A DNA stretch of 64,000 nt, taken from positions 2,542,001-2,606,000 of the forward strand of contig NZ_CP094984.1 of assembly GCF_022869865.1 (NCBI RefSeq), given 5' to 3'. Below the pieces are notes generated by a model that saw nothing but the letters and a program-made list of their open reading frames with translations, was not told the origin of the DNA and ran no database searches. Below, one piece after another: positions 53,905 through 61,995 of the stretch (position 1 is its first letter; every line of letters begins with the position of its first letter). The DNA comes from Arthrobacter zhangbolii (GTDB taxonomy: Bacteria; Actinomycetota; Actinomycetes; Actinomycetales; Micrococcaceae). The position numbers and the translations under genes were made by a program.

Positions 53905-54297
53905 AACGGCCAGCGTACCCGGCGCCGGAGCCCCGAAGCACGGCGGCGGCGCGCCCGGGCCCCTCCACGTGTCACGGATGCAGGGCGATCAGCGGGTGCC
54001 GGGTAGACTGGTGAGGTAGTAACTGGATGCCCGGTCGTCTGTCGTATAAGTAACGTATGAATAGTCACGTGACCTGCTCACGTGAAGTTATTGTTTTGAC
54101 CAGACCCGCAAACCCTACGCGATCTTGAATTTTCGGCCGCCGCCGTGGCCAATGGAGCACAGGCGGCCCGCAGTTGTTAGCCCGCGATCGGCTTCCGCTG
54201 GACGCGCACCGCGTGCGTGCCATCCGCTCCGGGATGGGCTGTCTCAGCCACTCGTCGAGCCTGGCACCCCGCGCTGCCTAAACTGAACGGTATTTAA
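53905..54297 (+). promoter_or_regulatory. Long intergenic region before the DEAD-box helicase gene
   Basis: A 393-bp gap with A/T-rich patches unusual for this genome (GTATAAGTAACGTATGAATAG near 54040; TTATTGTTTTGACC near 54090). Two 8-bp palindromes, TCACGTGA at 54065-54072 and 54078-54085, lie 5 nt apart. A closer -10 candidate is TAAACT (54279-54284). It may hold the promoter and a long 5' leader, as known for cold-induced RNA helicase genes elsewhere. No RNA family was recognised. Confidence 0.45.
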
Positions 54298-55983
54298 TTG
54301 AACACTGAACTTTCCCAGGTTGAGGACGATCGTCACCTCACCGCAGATGACAGCAACGAAGAACTGACGGTTGCCGACAGTCTGGCCACCAAGGCCGAGG
54401 CTGCGGAAATCCCCGAACTGACCTTCGCCGATTTCGGCGTTCGTGCCGACATCGTGGAATCCCTTTCCGATGCCGGAATCACCCACCCCTTCCCGATCCA
54501 GTCCATGACCCTGCCGGTTGCACTCGGCGGGCATGACATCATCGGCCAGGCCAAGACCGGTACGGGTAAGACCCTCGGCTTCGGCATCCCCGCCCTGCAG
54601 CGCGTGGTGGCGCCCGACGACGAAGGCTATGCCGACCTCGCGGTCCCCGGTGCCCCGCAGGCCCTGATTGTGGTGCCTACCCGCGAACTGGCTGTCCAGG
54701 TGGCCGGCGACCTCACCACCGCGGCCCGCCGCCGCGGTGCCCGCATTGTCACCATTTACGGAGGCCGTGCCTACGAACCGCAGATCGAGGCGCTGGCTAC
54801 CGGCGTCGAAATTGTTGTCGGCACCCCCGGACGCCTGATCGACCTCTACAACAAAAAGCACCTCTCGCTGAAGAACGTACGCATTGTTGTCCTCGACGAG
54901 GCCGACGAGATGCTGGACCTCGGCTTCCTGCCGGACGTGGAAACCCTGATGGCTGCCACCCCGGCGGTCCGCCAGACCCTCCTGTTCTCGGCCACCATGC
55001 CCGGCGCCGTCGTCTCCATGGCACGCCGCTACATGACCAAGCCCACCCACATCCGGGCGGCCGATCCCGATGACGAAGGCCTGACGAAGAAGGACATCCG
55101 GCAGGTGGTCTACCGGGCGCACAACCTGGACAAGGCCGAGGTGGTGGCCCGCATCCTGCAGGCCCGCGGCCGCGGCCGGACCATCATCTTCACCAAGACC
55201 AAGCGCACCGCGGCGAAGCTCTCCGAGGAACTCGTGGACCGCGGCTTCGCTGTTGCCGCCATGCACGGCGACCTGGGCCAGGGCGCCCGCGAGCAGGCCA
55301 TGCGCGCCTTCCGCAACGAGAAGGTGGACGTACTGGTGGCCACCGACGTCGCCGCCCGCGGTATCGACGTCGACGACGTCACGCACGTGATCAACTACCA
55401 GTGCCCCGAAGATGAAAAGACCTACCTGCACCGCGTGGGCCGCACCGGCCGCGCCGGGCACAAGGGCACCGCGGTAACCTTCGTGGACTGGGACGATGTT
55501 CCCCGCTGGGGCCTGATCAACAAGGCCCTGGGCATGGACCAGGCCGAGCCGGTGGAAACCTACTCCTCCTCCCCGCACCTGTACACCGACCTTGATATCC
55601 CCGAAGGCACCAAGGGCCGGCTGCCGCGTGACAAGCGCACGCACGCCGGTATTGACGCCGAGAAAATCGAGGATCTGGGCGAAACGGGCAAGTCCGGCGG
55701 ACGCAGCGGCTCCACCCGCGACGGCGGCCGCGGCCGTTCAGAGCGCAGCGGGTCGGCCCGCTCCGGCTCCCGGGAAGGTTCCCGCAGCTCCTCCCGCGAA
55801 GGATCCCGGCGCGGCGAGTCCCGCTCCGAATCCCGCAGTGCCGACCGTCCGGCCGAATCGCGGCAGGCAGAGGCACGGGCGGCAGCGCCCGCAGCCGACA
55901 AGGCCGCGGACCGGCCCCGCCGCAGCCGCACGCGCCGCCGCAACGGCGAGGTAGTGGCCAAGTCCGGCCCCGCCGCCGAATAG
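54298..55983 (+). CDS. DEAD-box ATP-dependent RNA helicase
   Basis: A 561-residue helicase of the RhlE/CsdA type. The Q motif precedes Walker A AKTGTGKT (85-92); DEAD is in VVLDEADEMLDLG, SAT in LFSATMP, and motif VI in HRVGRTGRAG. After the helicase core (about 40-420) comes a 130-residue Arg/Ser/Gly-rich, basic tail, typical of RNA-binding extensions. The start is TTG 54298 (LNTELSQ) without a ribosome site; close homologues that I recall begin the same way. It remodels RNA structure or ribosome intermediates, probably at low temperature. Confidence 0.92.
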   Translation: MNTELSQVEDDRHLTADDSNEELTVADSLATKAEAAEIPELTFADFGVRADIVESLSDAGITHPFPIQSMTLPVALGGHDIIGQAKTGTGKTLGFGIPALQRVVAPDDEGYADLAVPGAPQALIVVPTRELAVQVAGDLTTAARRRGARIVTIYGGRAYEPQIEALATGVEIVVGTPGRLIDLYNKKHLSLKNVRIVVLDEADEMLDLGFLPDVETLMAATPAVRQTLLFSATMPGAVVSMARRYMTKPTHIRAADPDDEGLTKKDIRQVVYRAHNLDKAEVVARILQARGRGRTIIFTKTKRTAAKLSEELVDRGFAVAAMHGDLGQGAREQAMRAFRNEKVDVLVATDVAARGIDVDDVTHVINYQCPEDEKTYLHRVGRTGRAGHKGTAVTFVDWDDVPRWGLINKALGMDQAEPVETYSSSPHLYTDLDIPEGTKGRLPRDKRTHAGIDAEKIEDLGETGKSGGRSGSTRDGGRGRSERSGSARSGSREGSRSSSREGSRRGESRSESRSADRPAESRQAEARAAAPAADKAADRPRRSRTRRRNGEVVAKSGPAAE

Positions 55984-55996
55984 CCGCAGCACTGCT

Positions 55997-56893
55997 ATGA
56001 GCACCCCTTTGTGGACGCCGGACGGCGGGTCGCTGGTGGTACACGCGGACAACGCGGAGTTCCTCCCGACCCTGCCGGACGGCTCCTTCACCATGATTTA
56101 CGTGGACCCGCCCTTCAACACCGGGCGCGCCCAGCGCCGGCAGCAGACCACCATGGTCCGCAGCATCGACGGCAGCGGCGACCGGATCGGTTTCAAGGGC
56201 CGCAGCTACAGCACGGTCAAGGGGCTGCTCTCCAGCTACGACGACGCGTTCGAGGACTACTGGGCGTTCCTCGAACCCCGGCTGGCCGAGGCCTGGCGCC
56301 TGCTCGCCGACGACGGCACCCTCTACGTGCACCTGGACTACCGCGAGGTGCACTACGCAAAGGTGATGCTGGACGCCCTGTTCGGCCGGGACTGCTTCCT
56401 GAACGAAATCATCTGGGCGTACGACTACGGCGGACGGGCGAAAAACCGCTGGCCGGCCAAGCACGACAACATCCTGGTCTATGTGAAGAACCCGGACGCC
56501 TACCATTTCGACAACGCCGAAGTGGACCGCGAACCGTACATGGCCCCGGGCCTGGTCACCCCGGAAAAGGTGGCGCTGGGCAAGCTGCCCACCGATGTCT
56601 GGTGGCACACCATCGTCTCCCCCACCGGCAGGGAAAAAACCGGTTACCCCACCCAGAAGCCGGAGGGCCTGCTGCGCCGTGCCGTGGCCGCCAGCAGCCG
56701 CGAGGGCGACTGGGTGCTGGACTTCTTTGCCGGGTCGGGCACGCTCGGCGCGGTGGCAGCAAAGCTGGGCCGCAAATTCGTCTGCGTGGATGCGAACCCG
56801 CAGGCCATAGAGGTCATGTCCCGGCGGCTGGGCTCCGCCGCATCCGTGGTGTCCGCCGAAACGGGCCGGCCGCTACCTGCTGCGGGCGCCTGA
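55997..56893 (+). CDS. Orphan site-specific DNA methyltransferase (beta-class N6-adenine/N4-cytosine)
   Basis: A 298-residue amino-methyltransferase. The catalytic motif DPPF (37-40, in MIYVDPPFNTG) comes before the SAM-binding FFAGSGT (about 245-251), the order of beta-class enzymes. The target-recognition part lies between them. KTGYPTQKPEGLLRR is the conserved motif X-like stretch. No restriction endonuclease is nearby, so it may mark DNA for regulation or repair rather than defence. It starts 13 bp after the helicase stop and may be cotranscribed with it. Confidence 0.88.
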   Translation: MSTPLWTPDGGSLVVHADNAEFLPTLPDGSFTMIYVDPPFNTGRAQRRQQTTMVRSIDGSGDRIGFKGRSYSTVKGLLSSYDDAFEDYWAFLEPRLAEAWRLLADDGTLYVHLDYREVHYAKVMLDALFGRDCFLNEIIWAYDYGGRAKNRWPAKHDNILVYVKNPDAYHFDNAEVDREPYMAPGLVTPEKVALGKLPTDVWWHTIVSPTGREKTGYPTQKPEGLLRRAVAASSREGDWVLDFFAGSGTLGAVAAKLGRKFVCVDANPQAIEVMSRRLGSAASVVSAETGRPLPAAGA

Positions 56894-56906
56894 CCAACGC
56901 GGCCCC

Positions 56907-57008
56907 GGTGCCGGGGCAGGCTTCCGGTTCAGTCCGGCACGGTGCCGGGGCAGGCTTCCGGTTCAGTCCGGCACGGTGCCGGGGCAGGCTTCCGGTTCAG
57001 TCCGGCAG
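56907..57008. repeat. Three tandem 34-bp repeats at the 3' end of the PHP gene
   Basis: Copies at 56907-56940, 56941-56974 and 56975-57008 are identical except for the final base of the third. Each unit begins GGTGCCGGGG and ends CCGGCAC, so its ends can pair, and each junction forms CCGGCAC-G-GTGCCGG. The innermost copy contains the last codons and stop of the minus-strand PHP gene. The outer copies repeat that stop region in the other two frames. Confidence 0.9.
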
Positions 57009-57854
57009 GGTGCCGACGACGGCGCTGCCGGTGCCCAGTTCCGCGATGCGTACCAGCACGGCCGGGTCGGTGGTGAATTCCGCCAGCCGGTTCGGCTTGC
57101 CGGTTCCGTGGTAGTCGCTGGAGCCCGTGACCAGCAGCGAGTTTTCCCCGGCGAGCCGGCGCAGCCATTGCCGGCCCTCTTCCGGATTGTCCCGATGGTC
57201 AACCTCCACACCCAGCAGCCCGGCGTCGATCATCTCGTGGAAGGTGGCCTCGCCGACCACCCGCCCTCGTGAGGACGCCACGGGGTGCGCGAACACAGGC
57301 ACTCCCCCGGCCTGCCGTACCAGTTCCACGGCGCGGGCCGGCTCCGGCGCATAGTGCGCCACGAAGTACGGGGACCGCGCAGTCAGGATCCCGCTGAATG
57401 CCGCCGAGCGGTTCGGCACCACGCCGGCCGCCACGAGGGCATCGGCGATGTGGGGCCGGCCGATAGTGGCTCCGGGCGCTACCTGCTCCTGCACCGCTGC
57501 CCAGTCGATGGGAAAGTCCTCGGCCAGGCGGGAAACCATCAGTTCCGCGCGTGAGACCCGGGCCGCGCGTGAGCGGGCGATTTCCTCCAGCAGCCCGGGA
57601 TGCTCCGGATCATGCAGGTAGGACAGCACGTGCACGCTGATGCCCTCCGCACTGCGGCAGGAGACCTCCATGCCCGGCACGAAGGCCAGGCCCAGCTTCG
57701 CAGCCGCCGCCGCGGCTTCGGCCCAGCCGGCGGTGGTGTCATGGTCCGTCAGGGCCACGACGTCGAGCCCGGCGCCGGCAGCTGCGGCCATGACTTCGGC
57801 GGGCTGTTCGGTGCCGTCCGAAACGCTGGAATGGGTATGCAGGTCTATTCTCAC
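56997..57854 (-). CDS. PHP-domain phosphoesterase (RNase AM/YciV-like)
   Basis: A 285-residue metal-dependent phosphoesterase. PHP motifs are DLHTHSSVSDG (4-14), ALTDHDTTAG, GMEVSC, FAHPVAS and GSSDYHGTG, which together bind up to three metals. The set matches the YciV/RNase AM group that removes 5' nucleotides or hydrolyses nucleoside 3',5'-bisphosphates. It starts at GTG 57854. Its last 4 codons and stop lie in a 34-bp repeat that is tandemly copied downstream, so the C-terminal residues may be recently reshaped. Confidence 0.9.
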   Translation of the reverse strand: MRIDLHTHSSVSDGTEQPAEVMAAAAGAGLDVVALTDHDTTAGWAEAAAAAAKLGLAFVPGMEVSCRSAEGISVHVLSYLHDPEHPGLLEEIARSRAARVSRAELMVSRLAEDFPIDWAAVQEQVAPGATIGRPHIADALVAAGVVPNRSAAFSGILTARSPYFVAHYAPEPARAVELVRQAGGVPVFAHPVASSRGRVVGEATFHEMIDAGLLGVEVDHRDNPEEGRQWLRRLAGENSLLVTGSSDYHGTGKPNRLAEFTTDPAVLVRIAELGTGSAVVGTLPD

Positions 57855-57957
57855 GATTCCAATCTAACGCCCCGCTCCGCCTTCTCTCCGCTGCACCTGC
57901 GGGTGCCGGCGGGAAAGGGTGTTTTGCCGCTTAGCGGGGCGGTGAGACGATGGAGGG

Positions 57958-59562
57958 GTGACTACAGACGCTAAGGCCTTCCCCGAGAAGGCATTGACAG
58001 AGAACACCCTGCCCGAGCCCTCCGAGGGCCAGCCGCTCGAGGACCGGGTCAACAACCGCTCACAGCGGCCCTCCTCCGAAGCGTTCAAGAAGTTCATGTC
58101 TTCCGGCTGGGCCCCCGAGTCCGGCGAACTTCCGGAGCGCGACGCCGTGGCTGATTTCGCTGCACGCCGCCGCCTTGCCCTCTCCGGGCGTTTCCCCGGC
58201 GAACGGCTGGTCATCCCCGCCGGTCCGCTGAAGGTCCGCTCCAACGACACCGACTACCGCTTCCGCGCGCACTCCGGCTTCGCCCACATGACCGGCCTTG
58301 GGCTGGACCGCGAACCTGACGCCGTGCTGGTGATGGAACCGGTGGAAAACGGCACCGGTGACGACGGCGGCAACCACACCGCCGTTCTGTACTTCCGTCC
58401 CCTCGCCGGCACCGACAGCGACGAGTTCTACTCCAACGCCCGTTACGGTTCCTTCTGGATCGGTGACCGCCTGGGCCTGGAGGCCGTCAGCAGCATGCTC
58501 GGCCTGCCCGTCCGGCACCTGGACGAAGCGGAAACCGCCATCACCAACAATGTGGGCGATCCGCAGTTCGGCGGCGTCTCCGTCCGGCTGCTGCGCGGCG
58601 TCGACGAAATGGTTGACGCCCTGGTGGACACCGTCCGGTACAACACAGCGCTGGATCCGGAGAACGCCGATCTCAGCGCACTGGATGCTTTGGACGGCGA
58701 GCTCACCGAGGCCCTTTCCGAACTCCGCCTGATCAAGGACGAGTGGGAAATCGAGCAGATGAAGGCCGCCGTGGCCGCCACCGTCAACGGCTTCACCGAA
58801 GTGGTCAAGGCCCTGCCCCGCGCCATTTCCCACCCCCGCGGCGAGCGCGTTGTCGAGGGCGCGTTCTTTGCCCGGGCCCGTGAAGAAGGCAATGACCTGG
58901 GCTACGACACCATTGCCGCGGCAGGGAACAATGCCACCGTGCTGCACTGGATCCGCAACAACGGTGCGGTGCGTGCCGGTGAACTGCTCCTGCTCGACGG
59001 CGGAGTGGAAGCCGAAAGCCTCTACACCGCCGACGTCACCCGCACCCTGCCGATCAACGGCACCTACACCGAGGTCCAGCGCAGGGTCTACCAGGCCGTC
59101 CTCGACGCAGCCGACGCAGGCTTCGCCGCTGCCCTGCCCGGTGCGAAGTTCCGCGACGTGCATGCTGCATCGGTGAAGGTCCTGGCCGAGCGCCTGGACG
59201 CGTGGGGCCTGCTGCCCGTTTCGCTGGAGGAGGCGCTCTCCCCCGAGGGCCAGCAGCACCGCCGCTGGATGCCGCACGGCGTCAGCCACCACCTCGGCAT
59301 GGACGTACACGACTGTGCCCAGGCCCGCGCCGAGCTGTACCTGGACGGCACCATCACCGAGGGCATGGTGTTCACCATCGAGCCCGGCCTGTACTTCAAG
59401 GACACCGATCTTGCCGTGCCCGAGGAATACCGCGGCATCGGCGTGCGGATCGAGGATGACATCCTGATCACCGCGGACGGTCCGGTGAACCTGAGTGACG
59501 CCCTCCCCCGCAACCCGGGCGACGTCGAGGACTGGATGGCCGGTATCTACGCCGCAGAGTAA
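57958..59562 (+). CDS. pepP: Xaa-Pro aminopeptidase (AMP_N and M24 domains)
   Basis: A 534-residue aminopeptidase P. The N-terminal AMP_N domain (about 60-225) precedes a pita-bread M24 domain (about 260-520). Metal ligands lie in LLLLDGGVEAESLYTADVTR (two Asp), RRWMPHGVSHHLGMDVHD (His), FTIEPGLYF (Glu) and GVRIEDDIL (Glu). It removes N-terminal residues before proline. GTG 57958 has GGAGG almost touching it and a possible -10 (GACGAT) 7 nt upstream, so it may be leaderless. It is divergent from the PHP gene and ends at a clear terminator. Confidence 0.93.
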   Translation: MTTDAKAFPEKALTENTLPEPSEGQPLEDRVNNRSQRPSSEAFKKFMSSGWAPESGELPERDAVADFAARRRLALSGRFPGERLVIPAGPLKVRSNDTDYRFRAHSGFAHMTGLGLDREPDAVLVMEPVENGTGDDGGNHTAVLYFRPLAGTDSDEFYSNARYGSFWIGDRLGLEAVSSMLGLPVRHLDEAETAITNNVGDPQFGGVSVRLLRGVDEMVDALVDTVRYNTALDPENADLSALDALDGELTEALSELRLIKDEWEIEQMKAAVAATVNGFTEVVKALPRAISHPRGERVVEGAFFARAREEGNDLGYDTIAAAGNNATVLHWIRNNGAVRAGELLLLDGGVEAESLYTADVTRTLPINGTYTEVQRRVYQAVLDAADAGFAAALPGAKFRDVHAASVKVLAERLDAWGLLPVSLEEALSPEGQQHRRWMPHGVSHHLGMDVHDCAQARAELYLDGTITEGMVFTIEPGLYFKDTDLAVPEEYRGIGVRIEDDILITADGPVNLSDALPRNPGDVEDWMAGIYAAE

Positions 59563-59583
59563 CCACTCGTCAGCCCCGGCCGG

Positions 59584-59629
59584 GTACGCAGAAGGCCCGC
59601 ACTTTGATAAGTGCGGGCCTTCGGCGTAC
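59584..59629. terminator. Bidirectional terminator
   Basis: A perfect 14-bp stem (59591-59604 and 59609-59622) with a TGAT loop, extended past one mismatch by six more pairs (59584-59589 and 59624-59629), lies between the aminopeptidase and the convergent stress-protein gene. TTTCT follows on the plus strand. Confidence 0.85.
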
Positions 59630-59639
59630 CTGCCGTTTC

Positions 59640-60590
59640 TTAGCCGCGGTGGCGGCCTTCGCCGTTGTCATCGGATCCGGAGGCGGCGGGCTGCTGTTCG
59701 GGGCTGCCCGGTTCCTCCGGTGCCTTGTCCAGCGTGGGTGCCTGTCCGGGGGAAACCTGGGCCTGTGAATCCCGTGCCGGCGACTCGTGTCCCGGCGCAT
59801 CCGACGCCGGAGCCGGCCGGGGCGTGCGGCGGATGCCGTACTGGGGACGGCCGTCCGGCAGGTCCGGGAACTGGCCGCGCCGGGTCGTTGCCCGGGCGGG
59901 GTTTTCGGTTGCCGAAGCGCCGGCGGGAGCCTGGCCGGAGGTCTTCGGTTCCTCCGGAGCGGTGTCCGCTGCCGGCCGGCCGTAGGGGTTGGCCCAGCCG
60001 GAGGGACGCTCGGGAGCCTGTCCCTGCGGGCCGTTGACCGGCGGCTGGAAGGTGGGTGCGTTCGGTCGGGCGCCAGGCGCCTGCGGGTGGCCGGCCTGGC
60101 CGACCATGGGCAGCTGGTGCAGCAGCCGGCGTGCCTCATTGGCTGCCTCCGGGGCCACAATCACGTCGTAACTGGTGGCTATGACCTGGCTGGTGGAGGT
60201 GAAGTCCCTGCGCCCGCGCTGCAGTGCGTAGGCGAGCACGCCGAAGAGTACCCAGAACACGGCGCCGAGTGCCATGGACGGAATCAGGGAAATACCCGCG
60301 CCGCTGCCGCCGAAGAGCATCAGGGCAAGGCCCACAAAAAGGCCGAACCAGGCACCGGTGGCTGCACTGGAAAGCGCCACCCGCGGATACGTCAGCCGGC
60401 CCGTGACCCGTTCCACTGACTTCAGTTCGTTGCCGACAATCGAAACCATCTGCACCGGGAACTTGCTGTCAGCGAGGTAGTCCACTGCTTTCTGGGCGTC
60501 CAGGTAGGCGGTGTACCGTCCTACGGTTTCGCCCTGGGGCAGGCTGCGGCCTGTGTCCGGCTTGGGTGTGGCACCAAATAGGTTCGACAT
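59640..60590 (-). CDS. General-stress-like membrane protein (YflT-type N-terminus)
   Basis: A 316-residue protein. The first 60 residues form a small alpha/beta domain (RYTAYLDAQKAVDYLADSKF...MVSIVGNELKSVERV) like general stress protein 17M/YflT. Two transmembrane helices at about 73-92 and 96-117 follow. After a conserved TSTSQVIATSYDVIVAPE stretch, the last 160 residues are Pro/Gly/Ala/Glu-rich and disordered. Start ATG 60590 gives MSNLFG. It is divergent from the MgtE-N/CBS gene, and that pairing is common in actinobacteria as far as I recall. Function unknown. Confidence 0.8.
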   Translation of the reverse strand: MSNLFGATPKPDTGRSLPQGETVGRYTAYLDAQKAVDYLADSKFPVQMVSIVGNELKSVERVTGRLTYPRVALSSAATGAWFGLFVGLALMLFGGSGAGISLIPSMALGAVFWVLFGVLAYALQRGRRDFTSTSQVIATSYDVIVAPEAANEARRLLHQLPMVGQAGHPQAPGARPNAPTFQPPVNGPQGQAPERPSGWANPYGRPAADTAPEEPKTSGQAPAGASATENPARATTRRGQFPDLPDGRPQYGIRRTPRPAPASDAPGHESPARDSQAQVSPGQAPTLDKAPEEPGSPEQQPAASGSDDNGEGRHRG

Positions 60591-60708
60591 TTCCCCATTC
60601 TCTCGCATGGGCGTCCCGGAAGGGTAACGTATCGCTGGCAGTGAACGGTCCGCTGCCGGCCTACCTCTTAATACGGCGTTAGCTGCGGGCACAAAGTAGC
60701 CTAATGAT

Positions 60709-61995
60709 GTGAGCACAAATCCTACCCGCGTCTTTATCGCGCGCCTGCTCGGCCTTGATGTCTTCGATCCGCTCGGTGACCGCCTGGGCCGGCTGCGCGA
60801 CGCCGTCGTGCTCGACCGCGGTCCCGGCCGGCCGCCGCAGGCGGTGGGCATTGTGGTGGAGGTACCCGGCAAAAAACGCGTTTTCGTTCCGCTGACCCGC
60901 ATCACCTCCATGGACCCGGGGCAGATCATCTGCACCGGGCTGGTCAATCTGCGCCGGTTTGAACAGCGCGGCGCGGAGATGCTGGTAGTCGCAGAGCTCT
61001 TTGACCGCCGGGTCAAGCTGCGTGACGGCAGCGGCGACGCCACCATCGAAGACATTGCCATTGAACAGAACCGTGCCGGGGACTGGCACGTGTCCAACCT
61101 TTTTGTGCGCCGCGGCGGGTCGGCGTCCCGGCTGGGGTCCCTGCGCCGGCGCGGCGAGCAGATGATCGTGGATTGGAAGGACATCGTCCACTGGGACACC
61201 TCCGGGCCCCAGGCTGCGACCTCCTTCGTGGCGCAGAATGATGATCTGAAGGCCGCCGACTTCGCCGAGGCGCTGCACGAGATGAGCGGAAAGCGCCGTA
61301 TCGAAGTCGCCAGCGAACTGCAGGACGAGCGCCTCGCAGACGTGCTCCAGGAACTCCCCGATGATGACCAGGTCGAGATCCTGCAGTCCCTCCATGTGGA
61401 ACGGGCGGCCGATGTGCTGGAGGAGATGGATCCCGATGACGCGGCCGACCTGCTCAACGAGCTGCCGGAGGAGCAGAAGGAAGAACTGCTGCAGCTGATG
61501 GAGCCCGAAGACGCCCGTGACGTCCGGCGCCTGATGAACTATGAGGAAGACACCGCCGGGTCGCTGATGACCCCGGTCCCGGTCATCCTGCCGCCCGAAG
61601 CCACGGTGGCCGAAGCACTGGCCCATGTGCGCCGGGAGGAACTCACCCCCGCCCTGGCCTCCTCCATCTACGTGTGCCGCCCGCCGCTGGAGACGCCCAC
61701 CGGGAAGTATCTCGGCGTGGTGCACATCCAGCAGCTGCTCCGTTCCGCTCCTCCGGAGGCACTGGGCAACATCCTGGACACGGACCTGGAACCGGTCCGG
61801 GACTACGCCACCATCAGCGAGGTGTCGCGGATGCTGGCCACCTACAACCTGAATTCACTGCCGGTCATCAGTGACGCCGGACGGCTGGTCGGGGCGGTGA
61901 CGGTGGACGATGTGCTGGACCACCTGTTACCGGACGACTGGCGCGTTTCCGACGAGACCGGCCCGATAACGCAGCAGGGAAGGAAAAATGGCTGA
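60709..61995 (+). CDS. MgtE N-domain/CBS protein without a channel domain
   Basis: A 428-residue soluble protein. A PRC-barrel-like N-terminal half (about 1-160) precedes an MgtE N-domain (about 170-285, with LQELPDDDQVEILQSL and DPDDAADLLNELPEEQK). A CBS pair follows (about 290-410). The Mg2+ channel helices of true MgtE are absent, as I recall for mycobacterial Rv1232c, so it is probably a Mg2+/nucleotide sensor rather than a transporter. GTG 60709 lies 7 nt after a TAGCCT -10-like hexamer and has no ribosome site. It overlaps the DUF1003 gene by 8 bp. Confidence 0.88.
   Translation: MSTNPTRVFIARLLGLDVFDPLGDRLGRLRDAVVLDRGPGRPPQAVGIVVEVPGKKRVFVPLTRITSMDPGQIICTGLVNLRRFEQRGAEMLVVAELFDRRVKLRDGSGDATIEDIAIEQNRAGDWHVSNLFVRRGGSASRLGSLRRRGEQMIVDWKDIVHWDTSGPQAATSFVAQNDDLKAADFAEALHEMSGKRRIEVASELQDERLADVLQELPDDDQVEILQSLHVERAADVLEEMDPDDAADLLNELPEEQKEELLQLMEPEDARDVRRLMNYEEDTAGSLMTPVPVILPPEATVAEALAHVRREELTPALASSIYVCRPPLETPTGKYLGVVHIQQLLRSAPPEALGNILDTDLEPVRDYATISEVSRMLATYNLNSLPVISDAGRLVGAVTVDDVLDHLLPDDWRVSDETGPITQQGRKNG

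Noticed and set aside
54244-55644. 466-residue minus-strand open frame over the DEAD-box gene, and 416 residues at 58060-59310
   Set aside because: Antisense to a certain helicase and a certain aminopeptidase; compositionally biased, with no recognisable domain.
55997-56893. Restriction-modification system
   Set aside because: No endonuclease or specificity gene flanks the methyltransferase; the neighbours are a helicase and a PHP phosphoesterase.
56907-57008. CRISPR array
   Set aside because: The three 34-bp copies are directly abutting with no spacers and no cas genes are present.
60709-61995. Truncated MgtE magnesium channel
   Set aside because: The channel-less architecture with an N-terminal PRC-like half is what I recall for a distinct actinobacterial family, and the stop is followed by a properly overlapping gene, so it is not a broken gene.
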